The notes under the pieces were generated by a model, which saw only the letters and a list, made by a program, of their open reading frames with translations, had not been told where the DNA came from and searched no databases. DNA of 64,000 nt, from NCBI RefSeq assembly GCF_025465275.1, contig NZ_JAODNK010000006.1, positions 1-64,000 of the forward strand, written 5' to 3'. The position numbers and the translations under genes are program-made. The DNA comes from Nocardia sp. (GTDB lineage: Bacteria > Actinomycetota > Actinomycetes > Mycobacteriales > Mycobacteriaceae). Below, piece after piece: positions 25,719 through 33,273 of this stretch; position 1 is the first letter of the stretch; the number at the start of each line of letters is the position of its first letter.

Positions 25719-26834
25719 ATGCGATTGGTCATCATCGGCGGCGGCATCATCGGCACCGCCCACGCCCTGGCCGCTATCGGACGCGGCCACGAAGTGGTCC
25801 AGCTGGAGCGGGAGGCAGAGGCGCGCGGCGCCACCGTCCGCAACTTCGGTCTGGTGTGGGTATCCGGGCGCAGCGCGAACGAATTGGAGATCACGCTCCG
25901 CTCCCGCCAGCTGTGGGAGGAAATCGGCGGCAAGGTGCCGGGCGTGGGCTTCCGGCCCGCGGGCTCCATCACCCTGGTGCGCACCGAAACCGAACTGGCC
26001 GTGGCCGAGGCCGCCATGCGGAATCCGTCGGCCGAGGAACGCGGTTTCGAACTGCTGGACGCCGACGGCGTGCGCGCCGTCAACCCGGCACTGCGCGGCA
26101 AATTCCTTGCTGGACTGCACTGTTCGACCGATGCCGCGGTGGAGTCCCGGCAGGCGCTGCCCGCGCTGCGCCGCTATATGGAGGCCACCGGGCGCTACAC
26201 CTTCTTCGCAGGCACCGAGGCGCGCACCGTGACCGGCTCCGCCGTGGTCGACGATCGCGGTCGCCGCCACGAGGGTGATCTGGTGCTGGTCTGCCCGGGT
26301 GCGGCGCACACCGGCCTGACCCGGGAACTGGTCGGCGATATTCCGGTGCGCCGGGTGCGGCTGCAGATGATGCAGACCGCCCCGCTCGGCGAACCGCTCA
26401 CCACCGCCGTGGCCGACGGCGACAGCTTCCGCTACTATCCGGCCTTCGCCGGCGCGGAGCTGGATCGGCTCAATCGGGAAGAGGCACAGCCCTTCACGGC
26501 CGCACAGCACAAGATGCAGCTGCTGTGCGTGCAACGCCTGCACGGTGGGCTCACCATCGGTGACACCCACGAGTACGACGAACCGTTCAATTTCGATGTG
26601 GACGAGGCCCCCTACGAGCACCTCACCGCCGTGGCGGAGGAGCTGCTGGGCCGCAAGTTGCCGCAGGTCGTGCGGCGCTGGGCGGGCATCTACAGCCAGT
26701 CCATCGATCCGGGCGCCATCGTGACCCGCGCGCAGGCCGAGGAGAACGTCTGGGTGATCACCGGTCCGGGTGGACGCGGTATGACCCTCGGTCCCGCGAT
26801 CGGCGAAGAGACCGCCGACCTCCTCAATCTCTGA
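25719..26834 (+). CDS. FAD-dependent oxidoreductase of the phosphonate-associated TIGR03364/HpnW type
   Basis: A protein of 371 residues from ATG 25719. The DAO-fold FAD-binding motif is at the very N-terminus (RLVIIGGGIIGTAHALAAIGRGHEVVQLE). Other family features are RNFGLVWVSGR and the C-terminal VWVITGPGGRGMTLGPAIGEETADLL. This family is known for sitting beside a phosphonatase-like HAD hydrolase and an aminophosphonate ABC transporter, exactly as here. From memory, flavin oxidases in such clusters oxidise 2-aminoethylphosphonate or its N-methyl form to phosphonoacetaldehyde. That reaction is the best guess. Cytosolic; first gene of the operon. Confidence 0.85.
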   Translation: MRLVIIGGGIIGTAHALAAIGRGHEVVQLEREAEARGATVRNFGLVWVSGRSANELEITLRSRQLWEEIGGKVPGVGFRPAGSITLVRTETELAVAEAAMRNPSAEERGFELLDADGVRAVNPALRGKFLAGLHCSTDAAVESRQALPALRRYMEATGRYTFFAGTEARTVTGSAVVDDRGRRHEGDLVLVCPGAAHTGLTRELVGDIPVRRVRLQMMQTAPLGEPLTTAVADGDSFRYYPAFAGAELDRLNREEAQPFTAAQHKMQLLCVQRLHGGLTIGDTHEYDEPFNFDVDEAPYEHLTAVAEELLGRKLPQVVRRWAGIYSQSIDPGAIVTRAQAEENVWVITGPGGRGMTLGPAIGEETADLLNL

Positions 26835-26860
26835 ACCTCCGTCAACTGTAAGGAAAATCC

Positions 26861-27547
26861 TTGTCCGACAAGCAGATCGACCTCGCGGTATTGGATATGG
26901 CGGGCACCACGGTCGAAGACGACGGCCTGGTCATTCGCGCCTTCGAGCAGGCCGCGACCGCTGCGGGTATTCCGCTCGAAGGCCCGGAGCGGGAGTCCGC
27001 CCGGCAGTACGTGATCGACACCATGGGTCAGTCCAAGATCACCGTCTTCCGTGCGATCCTCGGCGACGAGGAGCGCGCGCAGCAGGCCAATGCCGCCTTC
27101 GAGACCGCGTACTCGGAATTCGCCGATGCGGGTGTCACCCCGATTCCCGGTGCTGTCGAGGCCATTTCGGCGCTGCGGGCGGCGGGGATCAAGGTGGCGC
27201 TGACCACCGGCTTCAGCCGCGCCACCCAGGACAAACTGCTGAACGCGCTGGGCTGGAACGATATTGCCGACCTCACCCTCGCTCCCTCCGATGCCGGTCG
27301 CGGCCGCCCGTTCCCGGACATGGTGCTGACCGCGCTGCTGCGGCTGGGCATCGATGCCGTGGATCGTGTTGCGGTGCTGGGCGATACGGCCAGTGATATC
27401 GCCACCGGTCTGGCCGCCGGCTCCCGGATCGTCGCGGGCACGCTGACCGGCGCGCACGACGAGGAGCAATTGCGGGCCGCGGGCGCCACCCATGTGGTGC
27501 CGTCGGTCACCGAGTTCGCGCAGCTGCTGCTGGCCGAACGCGCCTGA
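26861..27547 (+). CDS. Phosphonatase-like HAD hydrolase (PhnX-like)
   Basis: A protein of 228 residues, TTG start at 26861 with AAGGA upstream. The HAD nucleophile motif LDMAGTTVED (Asp12) is the DxAGT variant of phosphonoacetaldehyde hydrolase. An MGxxK element with Lys59 is at the place of the Schiff-base lysine of PhnX. Motif II is ALTTGFSR, and motif III/IV has KxxPxP-like RGRPFPDMVL and VLGDTASDIATGLAAG. It probably cleaves the C-P bond of phosphonoacetaldehyde to acetaldehyde and phosphate, using the product of the preceding oxidase. It is a member of the subfamily related to, but distinct from, true PhnX. Confidence 0.83.
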   Translation: MSDKQIDLAVLDMAGTTVEDDGLVIRAFEQAATAAGIPLEGPERESARQYVIDTMGQSKITVFRAILGDEERAQQANAAFETAYSEFADAGVTPIPGAVEAISALRAAGIKVALTTGFSRATQDKLLNALGWNDIADLTLAPSDAGRGRPFPDMVLTALLRLGIDAVDRVAVLGDTASDIATGLAAGSRIVAGTLTGAHDEEQLRAAGATHVVPSVTEFAQLLLAERA

Positions 27548-27551
27548 GTTT

Positions 27552-27578
27552 CGTCCGCCCCGGTACGCCGGGGCGACG
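27552..27578 (+). promoter_or_regulatory. Intercistronic GC hairpin before the substrate-binding protein gene
   Basis: CGCCCCGG (27556-27563), loop TACG, CCGGGGCG (27568-27575), extended by CGT/ACG with one bulge. It begins five bases after the hydrolase stop. No T-tract follows. It could be a partial terminator or an RNA-stabilising structure that sets the transporter apart from the catabolic enzymes. Confidence 0.5.
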
Positions 27579-27665
27579 GATGTAGTGAATCAACACAACC
27601 CCCGCCCCTTCGATCGACCCGTCCCACGAACTGGCTCTGTCCAATTTACTGAAAGTGCAGTCACC

Positions 27666-28733
27666 GTGCGTAATACGAACAACCGCCTCGCACGCACCAT
27701 CGCCCGTACCGCTCTGATCCTCACCTCCGCCACCGCGGTCGCGTTCAGCCTCACCGCCTGCGGCGGCACCGGCAGCGATTCCAGCGGCGGCAAGACGGTC
27801 ACCGTCTACTCCGCCGACGGTGTCGGCGACTGGTACAAGACCCAGTTCGCGAAGTTCAAGGACCAGACCGGGATTGCGGTCAATCTGGTCGAGGCCGGTT
27901 CCGGCGAGGTCGTCAACCGGGTCGAGAAGGAACAGTCCAACCCGCAGGCCGACGTGATCGTCACGCTGCCGCCCTTCATGCAGAAGGCCGAGAAGTCCGG
28001 CCTGCTGCAGAACAGCGGTGTCGACACCGCGGCCTTCGGCGCGGCTGACAAGGACGCAGGCGGTCAGTGGGTCACGCTGGCGGGCAACTACCTCTGCTTC
28101 ATCGCCAATCCGTCGGTCAACGCCTCCAGCGTGACCTGGGACGACCTGCTCAAGCCGGACTACAAGGGCAAGGTCCAGTACTCCACCCCCGGCCAGGCCG
28201 GTGACGGCACCGCGGTGCTGATCCTGCTGCAGCAGCTGTACGGCAAGCAGGGCGCGCTGGACTACCTGACCAAGCTCCAGGCCAACAATGTCGGCCCGTC
28301 CTCCTCCACCGGCAAGCTGCAGGCGAAGGTCGACAAGGGTGAGCTGCTGGTCGCCAATGGCGATGTGCAGATGAACCTGGCGACCATCAAGGACAACACC
28401 TCCAAGTTCAACGTCTTCTTCCCTGCCACCACCGACGGCAAGCAGAGCACCGTCGCGCTGCCGTACCTGATGGGTCTGGCCAAGGGTGCGCCGCATTCCG
28501 ACGGCGCCAAGAAGCTGATGGACTTCCTGCTGTCCGCGGATACGCAGAAGACCCTGCCCGATGCCATGGCTGTCTCGGCTCGCACCGACATCGCGGCCGC
28601 CCCGGCTGTCGCCGGCACCGTGAACCCGGCCTCGGTTGTTCGCAATGTCACTGTCCTGCACCCGGATTGGACCTCGGTCCTCGACTCCCTCGATGCCGAT
28701 GTTGCCGCGTACTCGAAGGCCACCGGCAGCTAA
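27666..28733 (+). CDS. phnS: Aminophosphonate ABC transporter substrate-binding lipoprotein
   Basis: A protein of 355 residues from GTG 27666. It begins with a basic n-region (RNTNNRLARTIARTA), a hydrophobic core and the lipobox FSLTAC, so the mature protein is a lipid-anchored periplasmic-space binding protein. The body is a type 2 periplasmic-binding fold (VTVYSADGVGDWYKTQFAKFKDQTGIAVNLVEAGSGEVVNRVEKE) of the iron/aminophosphonate cluster. Context with the PhnF-like regulator, oxidase and phosphonatase indicates 2-aminoethylphosphonate or a related aminophosphonate as ligand. The upstream in-frame region to 27492 is not coding. Confidence 0.85.
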   Translation: MRNTNNRLARTIARTALILTSATAVAFSLTACGGTGSDSSGGKTVTVYSADGVGDWYKTQFAKFKDQTGIAVNLVEAGSGEVVNRVEKEQSNPQADVIVTLPPFMQKAEKSGLLQNSGVDTAAFGAADKDAGGQWVTLAGNYLCFIANPSVNASSVTWDDLLKPDYKGKVQYSTPGQAGDGTAVLILLQQLYGKQGALDYLTKLQANNVGPSSSTGKLQAKVDKGELLVANGDVQMNLATIKDNTSKFNVFFPATTDGKQSTVALPYLMGLAKGAPHSDGAKKLMDFLLSADTQKTLPDAMAVSARTDIAAAPAVAGTVNPASVVRNVTVLHPDWTSVLDSLDADVAAYSKATGS

Positions 28734-28759
28734 CTGAATCAACCCCAGGAGCAGCAACC

Positions 28760-29944
28760 ATGTCCTCCGCGTTGACGACATCCACAGTGGCGAATGCCGC
28801 CGCCATCGAACCGGCCATCGTGTTCGACCGGGTCGGTGTCACCTACGGCCACGGCCGTAGAACCACCGTCGCACTCGCCGATTTCAACCTGCGCGTCGCC
28901 GCGGGGGAAACGGTTGCACTGCTCGGCCCCAGCGGTTCCGGCAAGTCCACCGCGCTCAAGGCCTTGGCCGGCTTCGTCCGGCCCACCTCGGGCACGGTGC
29001 GACTGGGCGGCCGCGATGTCACCGACCTCTCCCCCGCCAAGCGCGGTATCGGAGTGGTGGTGCAGTCCTATGCGCTCTTCCCGCATATGCGGGTGCACGA
29101 CAATGTGGCCTTCGGGCTCAAGGCACATCATGTGCCGCGCAACGAGATAGCGGCTCGGGTGACCGAGGCGCTCGATATGGTCGGCATGGGTTCCTATGCC
29201 AAGCGGCTGCCGCGAGAACTCTCCGGCGGGCAGCAGCAGCGGGTGGCGATTGCCCGGGCGCTGGCCATCCGGCCCAAGGTGCTGCTGCTCGACGAGCCGC
29301 TGGCGGCACTGGACGCGCAGTTGCGGCAGTCCATGCTTGGTGAGCTGCAGGAGCTGCGAAAGGCATTGCCGGACACGGCAATGCTATACGTCACCCATGA
29401 TCAGGCGGAGGCGCTCGCGCTTGCCGACCGGATCGCCGTCATGCGGGATGCGCGGCTGGTCGATATCGATACCGCGCACCAGCTGTGGCAGCAGCCCTCC
29501 ACCGAGTTCACCGCCTCCTTCCTGGGCGGCGCAAATCTGTTGCCCTGCACCGTGCGGCACGTCGCCGGTACGGCGGCGCTGGTGACCGTCGGCGAGCACA
29601 CCCTGCAGGCGGAAGCGCCGCAGCCGAGCGTCGGGCGTCCGGACTGGGTGCCCAATGCCGATGCGCAGCTGTGTGTACGGCCGCACACCGTGCAGATTGT
29701 CGCGCTCACCGAGCGGGATGCCTTGCGCGGCACTGTGAACGCCACCATCTGGAAGGGTGCGGTCACCCGCCTGCACCTCACCGTCGCCGGTATTCCGGTC
29801 GAGTTCACCGCCGATGTTCCCGGGCACACCGAACTGGCCGCCGGTGATTCGGTGGGCGTGCGCTTCCCCGACCCGGCCGGTGTGCTGATTCCGCCCGCCA
29901 TCGGAACCGGCTCTGCCGCAGCTGATTCCGGGGTGCGGGCATGA
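28760..29944 (+). CDS. phnT: Aminophosphonate ABC transporter ATP-binding protein
   Basis: A protein of 394 residues from ATG 28760 (CCAGGAG upstream). It has Walker A GPSGSGKST, the Q-loop VVQSYALFPHM, signature LSGGQQQRVAIARAL, Walker B KVLLLDEPLAALD and switch His YVTHDQAEAL. It is followed by a C-terminal TOBE-like regulatory domain (CVRPHTVQIVALTERDALRGTVNATIWKGAVTRLHLTVAG). It energises import of the phosphonate through the two permeases downstream. The last codons overlap the ATG of a 57-residue open frame (ATGA at 29941-29944). Confidence 0.88.
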   Translation: MSSALTTSTVANAAAIEPAIVFDRVGVTYGHGRRTTVALADFNLRVAAGETVALLGPSGSGKSTALKALAGFVRPTSGTVRLGGRDVTDLSPAKRGIGVVVQSYALFPHMRVHDNVAFGLKAHHVPRNEIAARVTEALDMVGMGSYAKRLPRELSGGQQQRVAIARALAIRPKVLLLDEPLAALDAQLRQSMLGELQELRKALPDTAMLYVTHDQAEALALADRIAVMRDARLVDIDTAHQLWQQPSTEFTASFLGGANLLPCTVRHVAGTAALVTVGEHTLQAEAPQPSVGRPDWVPNADAQLCVRPHTVQIVALTERDALRGTVNATIWKGAVTRLHLTVAGIPVEFTADVPGHTELAAGDSVGVRFPDPAGVLIPPAIGTGSAAADSGVRA

Positions 29945-30114
29945 GTTCGACCGCACTGCCGCACCGTCGGCCCCTTGACTCGAACGACCTGGAGGGTGCC
30001 GGCCCGCCAGCACGTGACCGTCGTTCGACTACGACCACGCGTCCCGTGAGGGGGGACGTGTGGTCCGAGCTTTTCACCGGAGTCGCCGCCGCACGCGATA
30101 GGAGGCAGCCGTGA
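29941..30114 (+). CDS. Possible 57-residue peptide coupled between phnT and phnU
   Basis: An open frame starts at an ATG that overlaps the phnT stop (ATGA, 29941-29944) and ends at a TGA that overlaps the GTG of the first permease (GTGA, 30111-30114). It encodes a basic, Pro/Arg/Asp-rich 57-residue peptide (MSSTALPHRRPLDSND...) with no signal sequence or membrane helix. The double overlap is what a translated member of the operon would show. However, third codon positions are less GC-biased than in the neighbours, and AGGAGG (30100-30105) gives the permease its own ribosome binding site. It may simply be spacer DNA. No family recognised. Confidence 0.35.
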   Translation: MSSTALPHRRPLDSNDLEGAGPPARDRRSTTTTRPVRGDVWSELFTGVAAARDRRQP

Positions 30115-31007
30115 CCGCTGTACTCGAAACTCCCGCTGCCCCCGCCGCTCCGGAGTCCCCCGCGCCGCGGCGCTCGCTGCGGCCGATCCTGTGGACGCTA
30201 CCGCCGGTGCTGGTGGTGTTGCTCATCGCCGTGTATCCGATCGTGCGGGTGCTGTGGGAGTCCACCACCACCAAGGACGGCAGTCGCGGCACCGGCACCT
30301 GGACGGGTGTGCTGGCCGAGCAGTCGGTACGGAATGCGCTGTGGCGCACCGTCACCATCGCGGTGTCCTCCACCATCGGATGCCTGCTGCTGGGGACGTT
30401 CCTGGCAATCGTGCTGGCATTCATCCCGTTTCCGGGTGCACAGCTCGTCGGGCGCCTCATCGATACCGTGCTGACGCTGCCGTCGTTCCTGGTGACGCTC
30501 GCCTTCACCTTCCTGTACGGGACAGCGGGCGCGGTGAACGCGCTCATCGAAAAGCTCACCGGCAGCAACGAACCGGCGCTGAACTTCCTGTCCACACCGT
30601 GGGGCATCATCTTCGCCGAGATCACCTTCTTCACCCCGTTCGTGGTGCGCCCGCTGCTGGCGGCCTTCGCGCAGCTGCCTCGTGAGCAGCTGGACGTGGC
30701 CTCCAGCCTCGGCGCGACACCGTGGCGAGTGCTGCGTCAGGTGGTGCTGCCGGAGGCCTGGCCCGCACTCGCCGCGGGTGGCAGTCTCGTATTGCTGTTG
30801 ACGCTCAATGAATTCGGCATCGTGCTCTTCACCGGCGCCAAGGGTGTCATTACGCTGCCCGCGCTCATCTATACGCGCGGCATCGTCACCTTCGATCTTC
30901 CCGGTGCGGCCGTGCTGGCCTCGGTGCAGGTGCTGCTCTCGCTGACCCTCTACCTCGGCTACCGCCTGCTCTTCGCCCGCCTGACCAGCACCCGACAGGA
31001 GAGCTGA
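30111..31007 (+). CDS. phnU: Aminophosphonate ABC transporter permease 1
   Basis: A protein of 298 residues with six hydrophobic helices. The cytoplasmic EAA-loop reads PREQLDVASSLGATPWRVLRQVVLPEAWPALAAGG, which docks to the ATPase. The first 25 residues are Ala/Pro-rich and cytoplasmic. GTG 30111 is preceded by AGGAGG at 30100-30105. It forms the membrane channel with the next gene, which starts three bases after its stop. Confidence 0.85.
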   Translation: MTAVLETPAAPAAPESPAPRRSLRPILWTLPPVLVVLLIAVYPIVRVLWESTTTKDGSRGTGTWTGVLAEQSVRNALWRTVTIAVSSTIGCLLLGTFLAIVLAFIPFPGAQLVGRLIDTVLTLPSFLVTLAFTFLYGTAGAVNALIEKLTGSNEPALNFLSTPWGIIFAEITFFTPFVVRPLLAAFAQLPREQLDVASSLGATPWRVLRQVVLPEAWPALAAGGSLVLLLTLNEFGIVLFTGAKGVITLPALIYTRGIVTFDLPGAAVLASVQVLLSLTLYLGYRLLFARLTSTRQES

Positions 31008-31009
31008 CC

Positions 31010-31807
31010 ATGTTGGTGTGGACTCGCCGCGGACGTCTCGCGGTACTGGGCGTCTTCGCCCTGGTGGTCACCATCGTCTTCGTGGCCCCGATCGCCACCG
31101 TGGTGGCCGCCGCACTGGCCGGGCGCTGGACCGGCCCGCTGCCATCGAATCTCGGCTTCGCGAACTTCGACCACGTGCTGTCCGGTGAAGAATCGGCCAG
31201 CCTCTCGGTCAGCCTGCAAACCGCGCTCCTGGCCGGACTCATCGCCCTGGTCCTCGGCACCTGGGCGGCCCTGGCCTCCCGCGAGGCCCCACAGTGGTTG
31301 CGCCGCACCACCGATGCGGTCTTCCACGTCCCGGTAGCCGTCCCCTCGGTAGCCATCGGGCTCGGCGTCCTCATCGCCTTCAACGAACGCCCACTGCTCC
31401 TCGGCGGCACCAAATGGATTGTCATCCTGGCCCATACGGTGCTCGTCCTCGCCTACGCCTTCAGCGGCGTCTCCGCCGCCCTGGACCGTCTGGACCCCGG
31501 CTACCAACAGGCCGCCGAATCCCTGGGCGCCGGCCCGACCCGAGTGCTCTTCCGCATCACCCTCCCACTACTCCTCCCCGCCCTGGGCGCGGCAGCAGGT
31601 CTGGCAGTAGCCCTCTCCATGGGCGAGCTCGGCGCAACCATCATGGTCTACCCCGCCACCTGGAAAACCTTGCCCGTCAGCATCTTCGCCGCCACCGACC
31701 GCGGCGAGGTCTTCAACGCCGCCGCCAGCACAACACTCCTGGTAGCAGTAACCCTCATCGCCCTGATCATCCTGGGCCGCCTCCGCGGCCGCGCCGCCCT
31801 CCGCTGA
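31010..31807 (+). CDS. phnV: Aminophosphonate ABC transporter permease 2
   Basis: A protein of 265 residues, ATG 31010, with GACAGGAGAG ahead of it. Six membrane segments and an EAA loop (GYQQAAESLGAGPTRVLFRITLPLLLPALGAAAG) mark it as the second integral component of the importer. It is the last gene of the operon; a long hairpin terminator follows at 31927-31964. Confidence 0.85.
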   Translation: MLVWTRRGRLAVLGVFALVVTIVFVAPIATVVAAALAGRWTGPLPSNLGFANFDHVLSGEESASLSVSLQTALLAGLIALVLGTWAALASREAPQWLRRTTDAVFHVPVAVPSVAIGLGVLIAFNERPLLLGGTKWIVILAHTVLVLAYAFSGVSAALDRLDPGYQQAAESLGAGPTRVLFRITLPLLLPALGAAAGLAVALSMGELGATIMVYPATWKTLPVSIFAATDRGEVFNAAASTTLLVAVTLIALIILGRLRGRAALR

Positions 31808-31926
31808 GGCTTCAGACGCCGGCCCCGCCGAACTACCGGTGGTGTCTGCGCCCCGAGCGGTCGGGGGTCGCTAGGGAAGCATGCGGCGAAAGGGGTTGCG
31901 GGGCTGGATGGTTCGACCGTTGATGC

Positions 31927-31964
31927 AGTTGGACCGGTGCCGAATGGTCGGCACCGGTCCAACT
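31927..31964. terminator. Bidirectional hairpin terminator, 17-bp perfect stem
   Basis: Arms 31927-31943 and 31948-31964 are perfectly complementary (AGTTGGACCGGTGCCGA and its complement) around a 4-nt loop ATGG. ATTTCTTC follows on the plus strand. It lies between the end of the phosphonate operon (31807) and the 3' end of the convergent small gene (31994), so it can serve both. Confidence 0.88.
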
Positions 31965-31993
31965 ATTTCTTCAGGGAGGGATCGGCCTGAAGT

Positions 31994-32356
31994 TCAGAGG
32001 CCCGCGGTGGCTGCCAGGAGAGCGCGGGCGTGGGAGTCGTCGGAGGCTTGGATGAGGCCGGCGGCGAGGAGGTAGGCGGCGGCCATGTGGAGGGCCGAAT
32101 CCCTGAGGGTGGTGAGGGTTTCGGTCAACTCGACTGCTTTGGACTCGAAGCCGTGCTGTAGTTGGCGGGCGGAGTCGAAGGCGCCGAAGCCGGTGAGGGT
32201 GTGGGTTCGGCGGGAGTGGTCGATTGGGGGGTCTAGTGCGTCTGCGAATCCCAGGAAGGTTGCGGCGCACTTGCGGGCAAGCGCCACGTCCATGCGGAAG
32301 GTGCCGCCCACCGCCTGGTTGTACAGGGCATCGGCCGTGGTCTCTCCGGCATTCAT
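31994..32356 (-). CDS. Small helical hypothetical protein
   Basis: A protein of 120 residues from ATG 32356, with a GGACGGAG ribosome binding site seven bases upstream. It is almost entirely predicted helix (VALARKCAATFLGFADALD, RQLQHGFESKAVELTETLTTLRDSALHMAAAYLLAAG), consistent with a helical hairpin such as WXG100/EspC-like type VII substrates. A true WXG motif is not seen and no ESX genes are nearby. Function unknown. It is separated by 295 bases from the DUF4254-like gene on the same strand. That gap contains two GC hairpins (32470-32500, 32520-32541) and a CAATGCATT repeat pair. Confidence 0.6.
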   Translation of the reverse strand: MNAGETTADALYNQAVGGTFRMDVALARKCAATFLGFADALDPPIDHSRRTHTLTGFGAFDSARQLQHGFESKAVELTETLTTLRDSALHMAAAYLLAAGLIQASDDSHARALLAATAGL

Positions 32357-32469
32357 GATCGAACTCCGTCCATTTAATGTGAAATGCCCTATTTCACTCG
32401 CAATTTCGCGAAGTGCTGTCAGGCATGGAGGGAAGCGACGCTGTGGATGGCAAAGAAGAGGCGGGACGG

Positions 32470-32541
32470 GTGTGCCGCGCCAGTCGACCACGCGGCACAC
32501 CGGGCGGGGCGCCCCGTTGCGCCCGCCGTCTGAGGCGGGCG
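32470..32541 (-). terminator. Two consecutive GC hairpins downstream of the DUF4254-like gene
   Basis: GTGTGCCGCG (32470-32479) pairs with CGCGGCACAC (32491-32500). CGCCCGCC (32520-32527) pairs with GGCGGGCG (32534-32541). Both stems are perfect. They lie 110-180 bases beyond the minus-strand stop at 32652 and upstream of the small helical gene. They are either tandem terminators or leader structures of that gene. Confidence 0.45.
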
Positions 32542-32651
32542 ACGTCTAACGGCTCGAGAGAGCTACTGGTCCGATAGCGCTGCCCGGTTGACGTCACCGC
32601 TGGTGACAATGGATTCGTAGCAATGCATTAATTGTGTCAATGCATTTGGAA

Positions 32652-33095
32652 TCATTGTTCTGGTAAACGGCGACGGCCGCCAGCCACGTCGATTACGAGA
32701 TCAGTGTAACCGTCGACTAGTTCGGCCAGATGGTACCAGTGTTTATGGGTGTTATCGCTGCCTGCGCCGTCATGATCGATCACCTGATTGGCTTCTACCC
32801 AGCTCCTGGCCATGCGGTCAACGACCGCCCCCAGGCTCTCGGTGTGCAACAGAGCACCGCTGCGGTGCTGTGGCAGTTCCTGTTCCACCCAGTCATTGAT
32901 ATCGTCGACGAGTTCGATGCGCCGGCAATCGATCTCGGCGACCAGCATGGAATCACCGATTTCGGCTCGGCGTTCGTGCAGCTCGGCCAGAGCATGCGCA
33001 GACCTGAGCAGAACTCGATCTTGAAATCGCCGCCCTTGGAAGGCACAGAGTAATTGCGGGGCAGTCGGCAGAGCGCCGGCTATCGACATCGTCAT
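32652..33095 (-). CDS. DUF4254-like protein
   Basis: A protein of 147 residues from ATG 33095 (GTG 33110 and ATG 33089 also in frame). Features are LPTAPQLLCAFQGR near the start, then LRSAHALAELHERRAEIGDSMLVAEIDCRRIELVDDINDWVEQELP, and a His/Trp-rich NTHKHWYHLAELVDGYTDLV. The spacing of the conserved His, Arg, Glu-Ile-Asp and Arg residues resembles the actinobacterial DUF4254 family, whose function is unknown; some members sit near sugar-transfer or antibiotic genes. It is divergent from the HTH regulator across a 178-bp gap that holds a strong inverted repeat. Confidence 0.6.
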   Translation of the reverse strand: MTMSIAGALPTAPQLLCAFQGRRFQDRVLLRSAHALAELHERRAEIGDSMLVAEIDCRRIELVDDINDWVEQELPQHRSGALLHTESLGAVVDRMARSWVEANQVIDHDGAGSDNTHKHWYHLAELVDGYTDLVIDVAGGRRRLPEQ

Positions 33096-33222
33096 CGGGT
33101 CGCCCCACACGTACCTGACAGCATCACTAATCGCACCAACATGATTGGTCTCCGAAATCAGCTATACCGGTCATCGGATCGGTTGTTCACGAATAGGCTA
33201 GCCGAATCATGCTCTTACAAAT

Positions 33223-33248
33223 GCAAGAACGCAACAGTGCGTTCTTGC
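33223..33248. promoter_or_regulatory. 11-bp perfect inverted repeat before the HTH regulator
   Basis: GCAAGAACGCA (33223-33233), loop ACAG, TGCGTTCTTGC (33238-33248). The repeat ends 25 bases before the ATG of the HTH gene. It can be an operator bound by that regulator (two TTCTTGC half sites) or an RNA hairpin in its leader. Confidence 0.6.
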
Positions 33249-33273
33249 TAGTGCGCAAGACGAAAGGGTTGTC

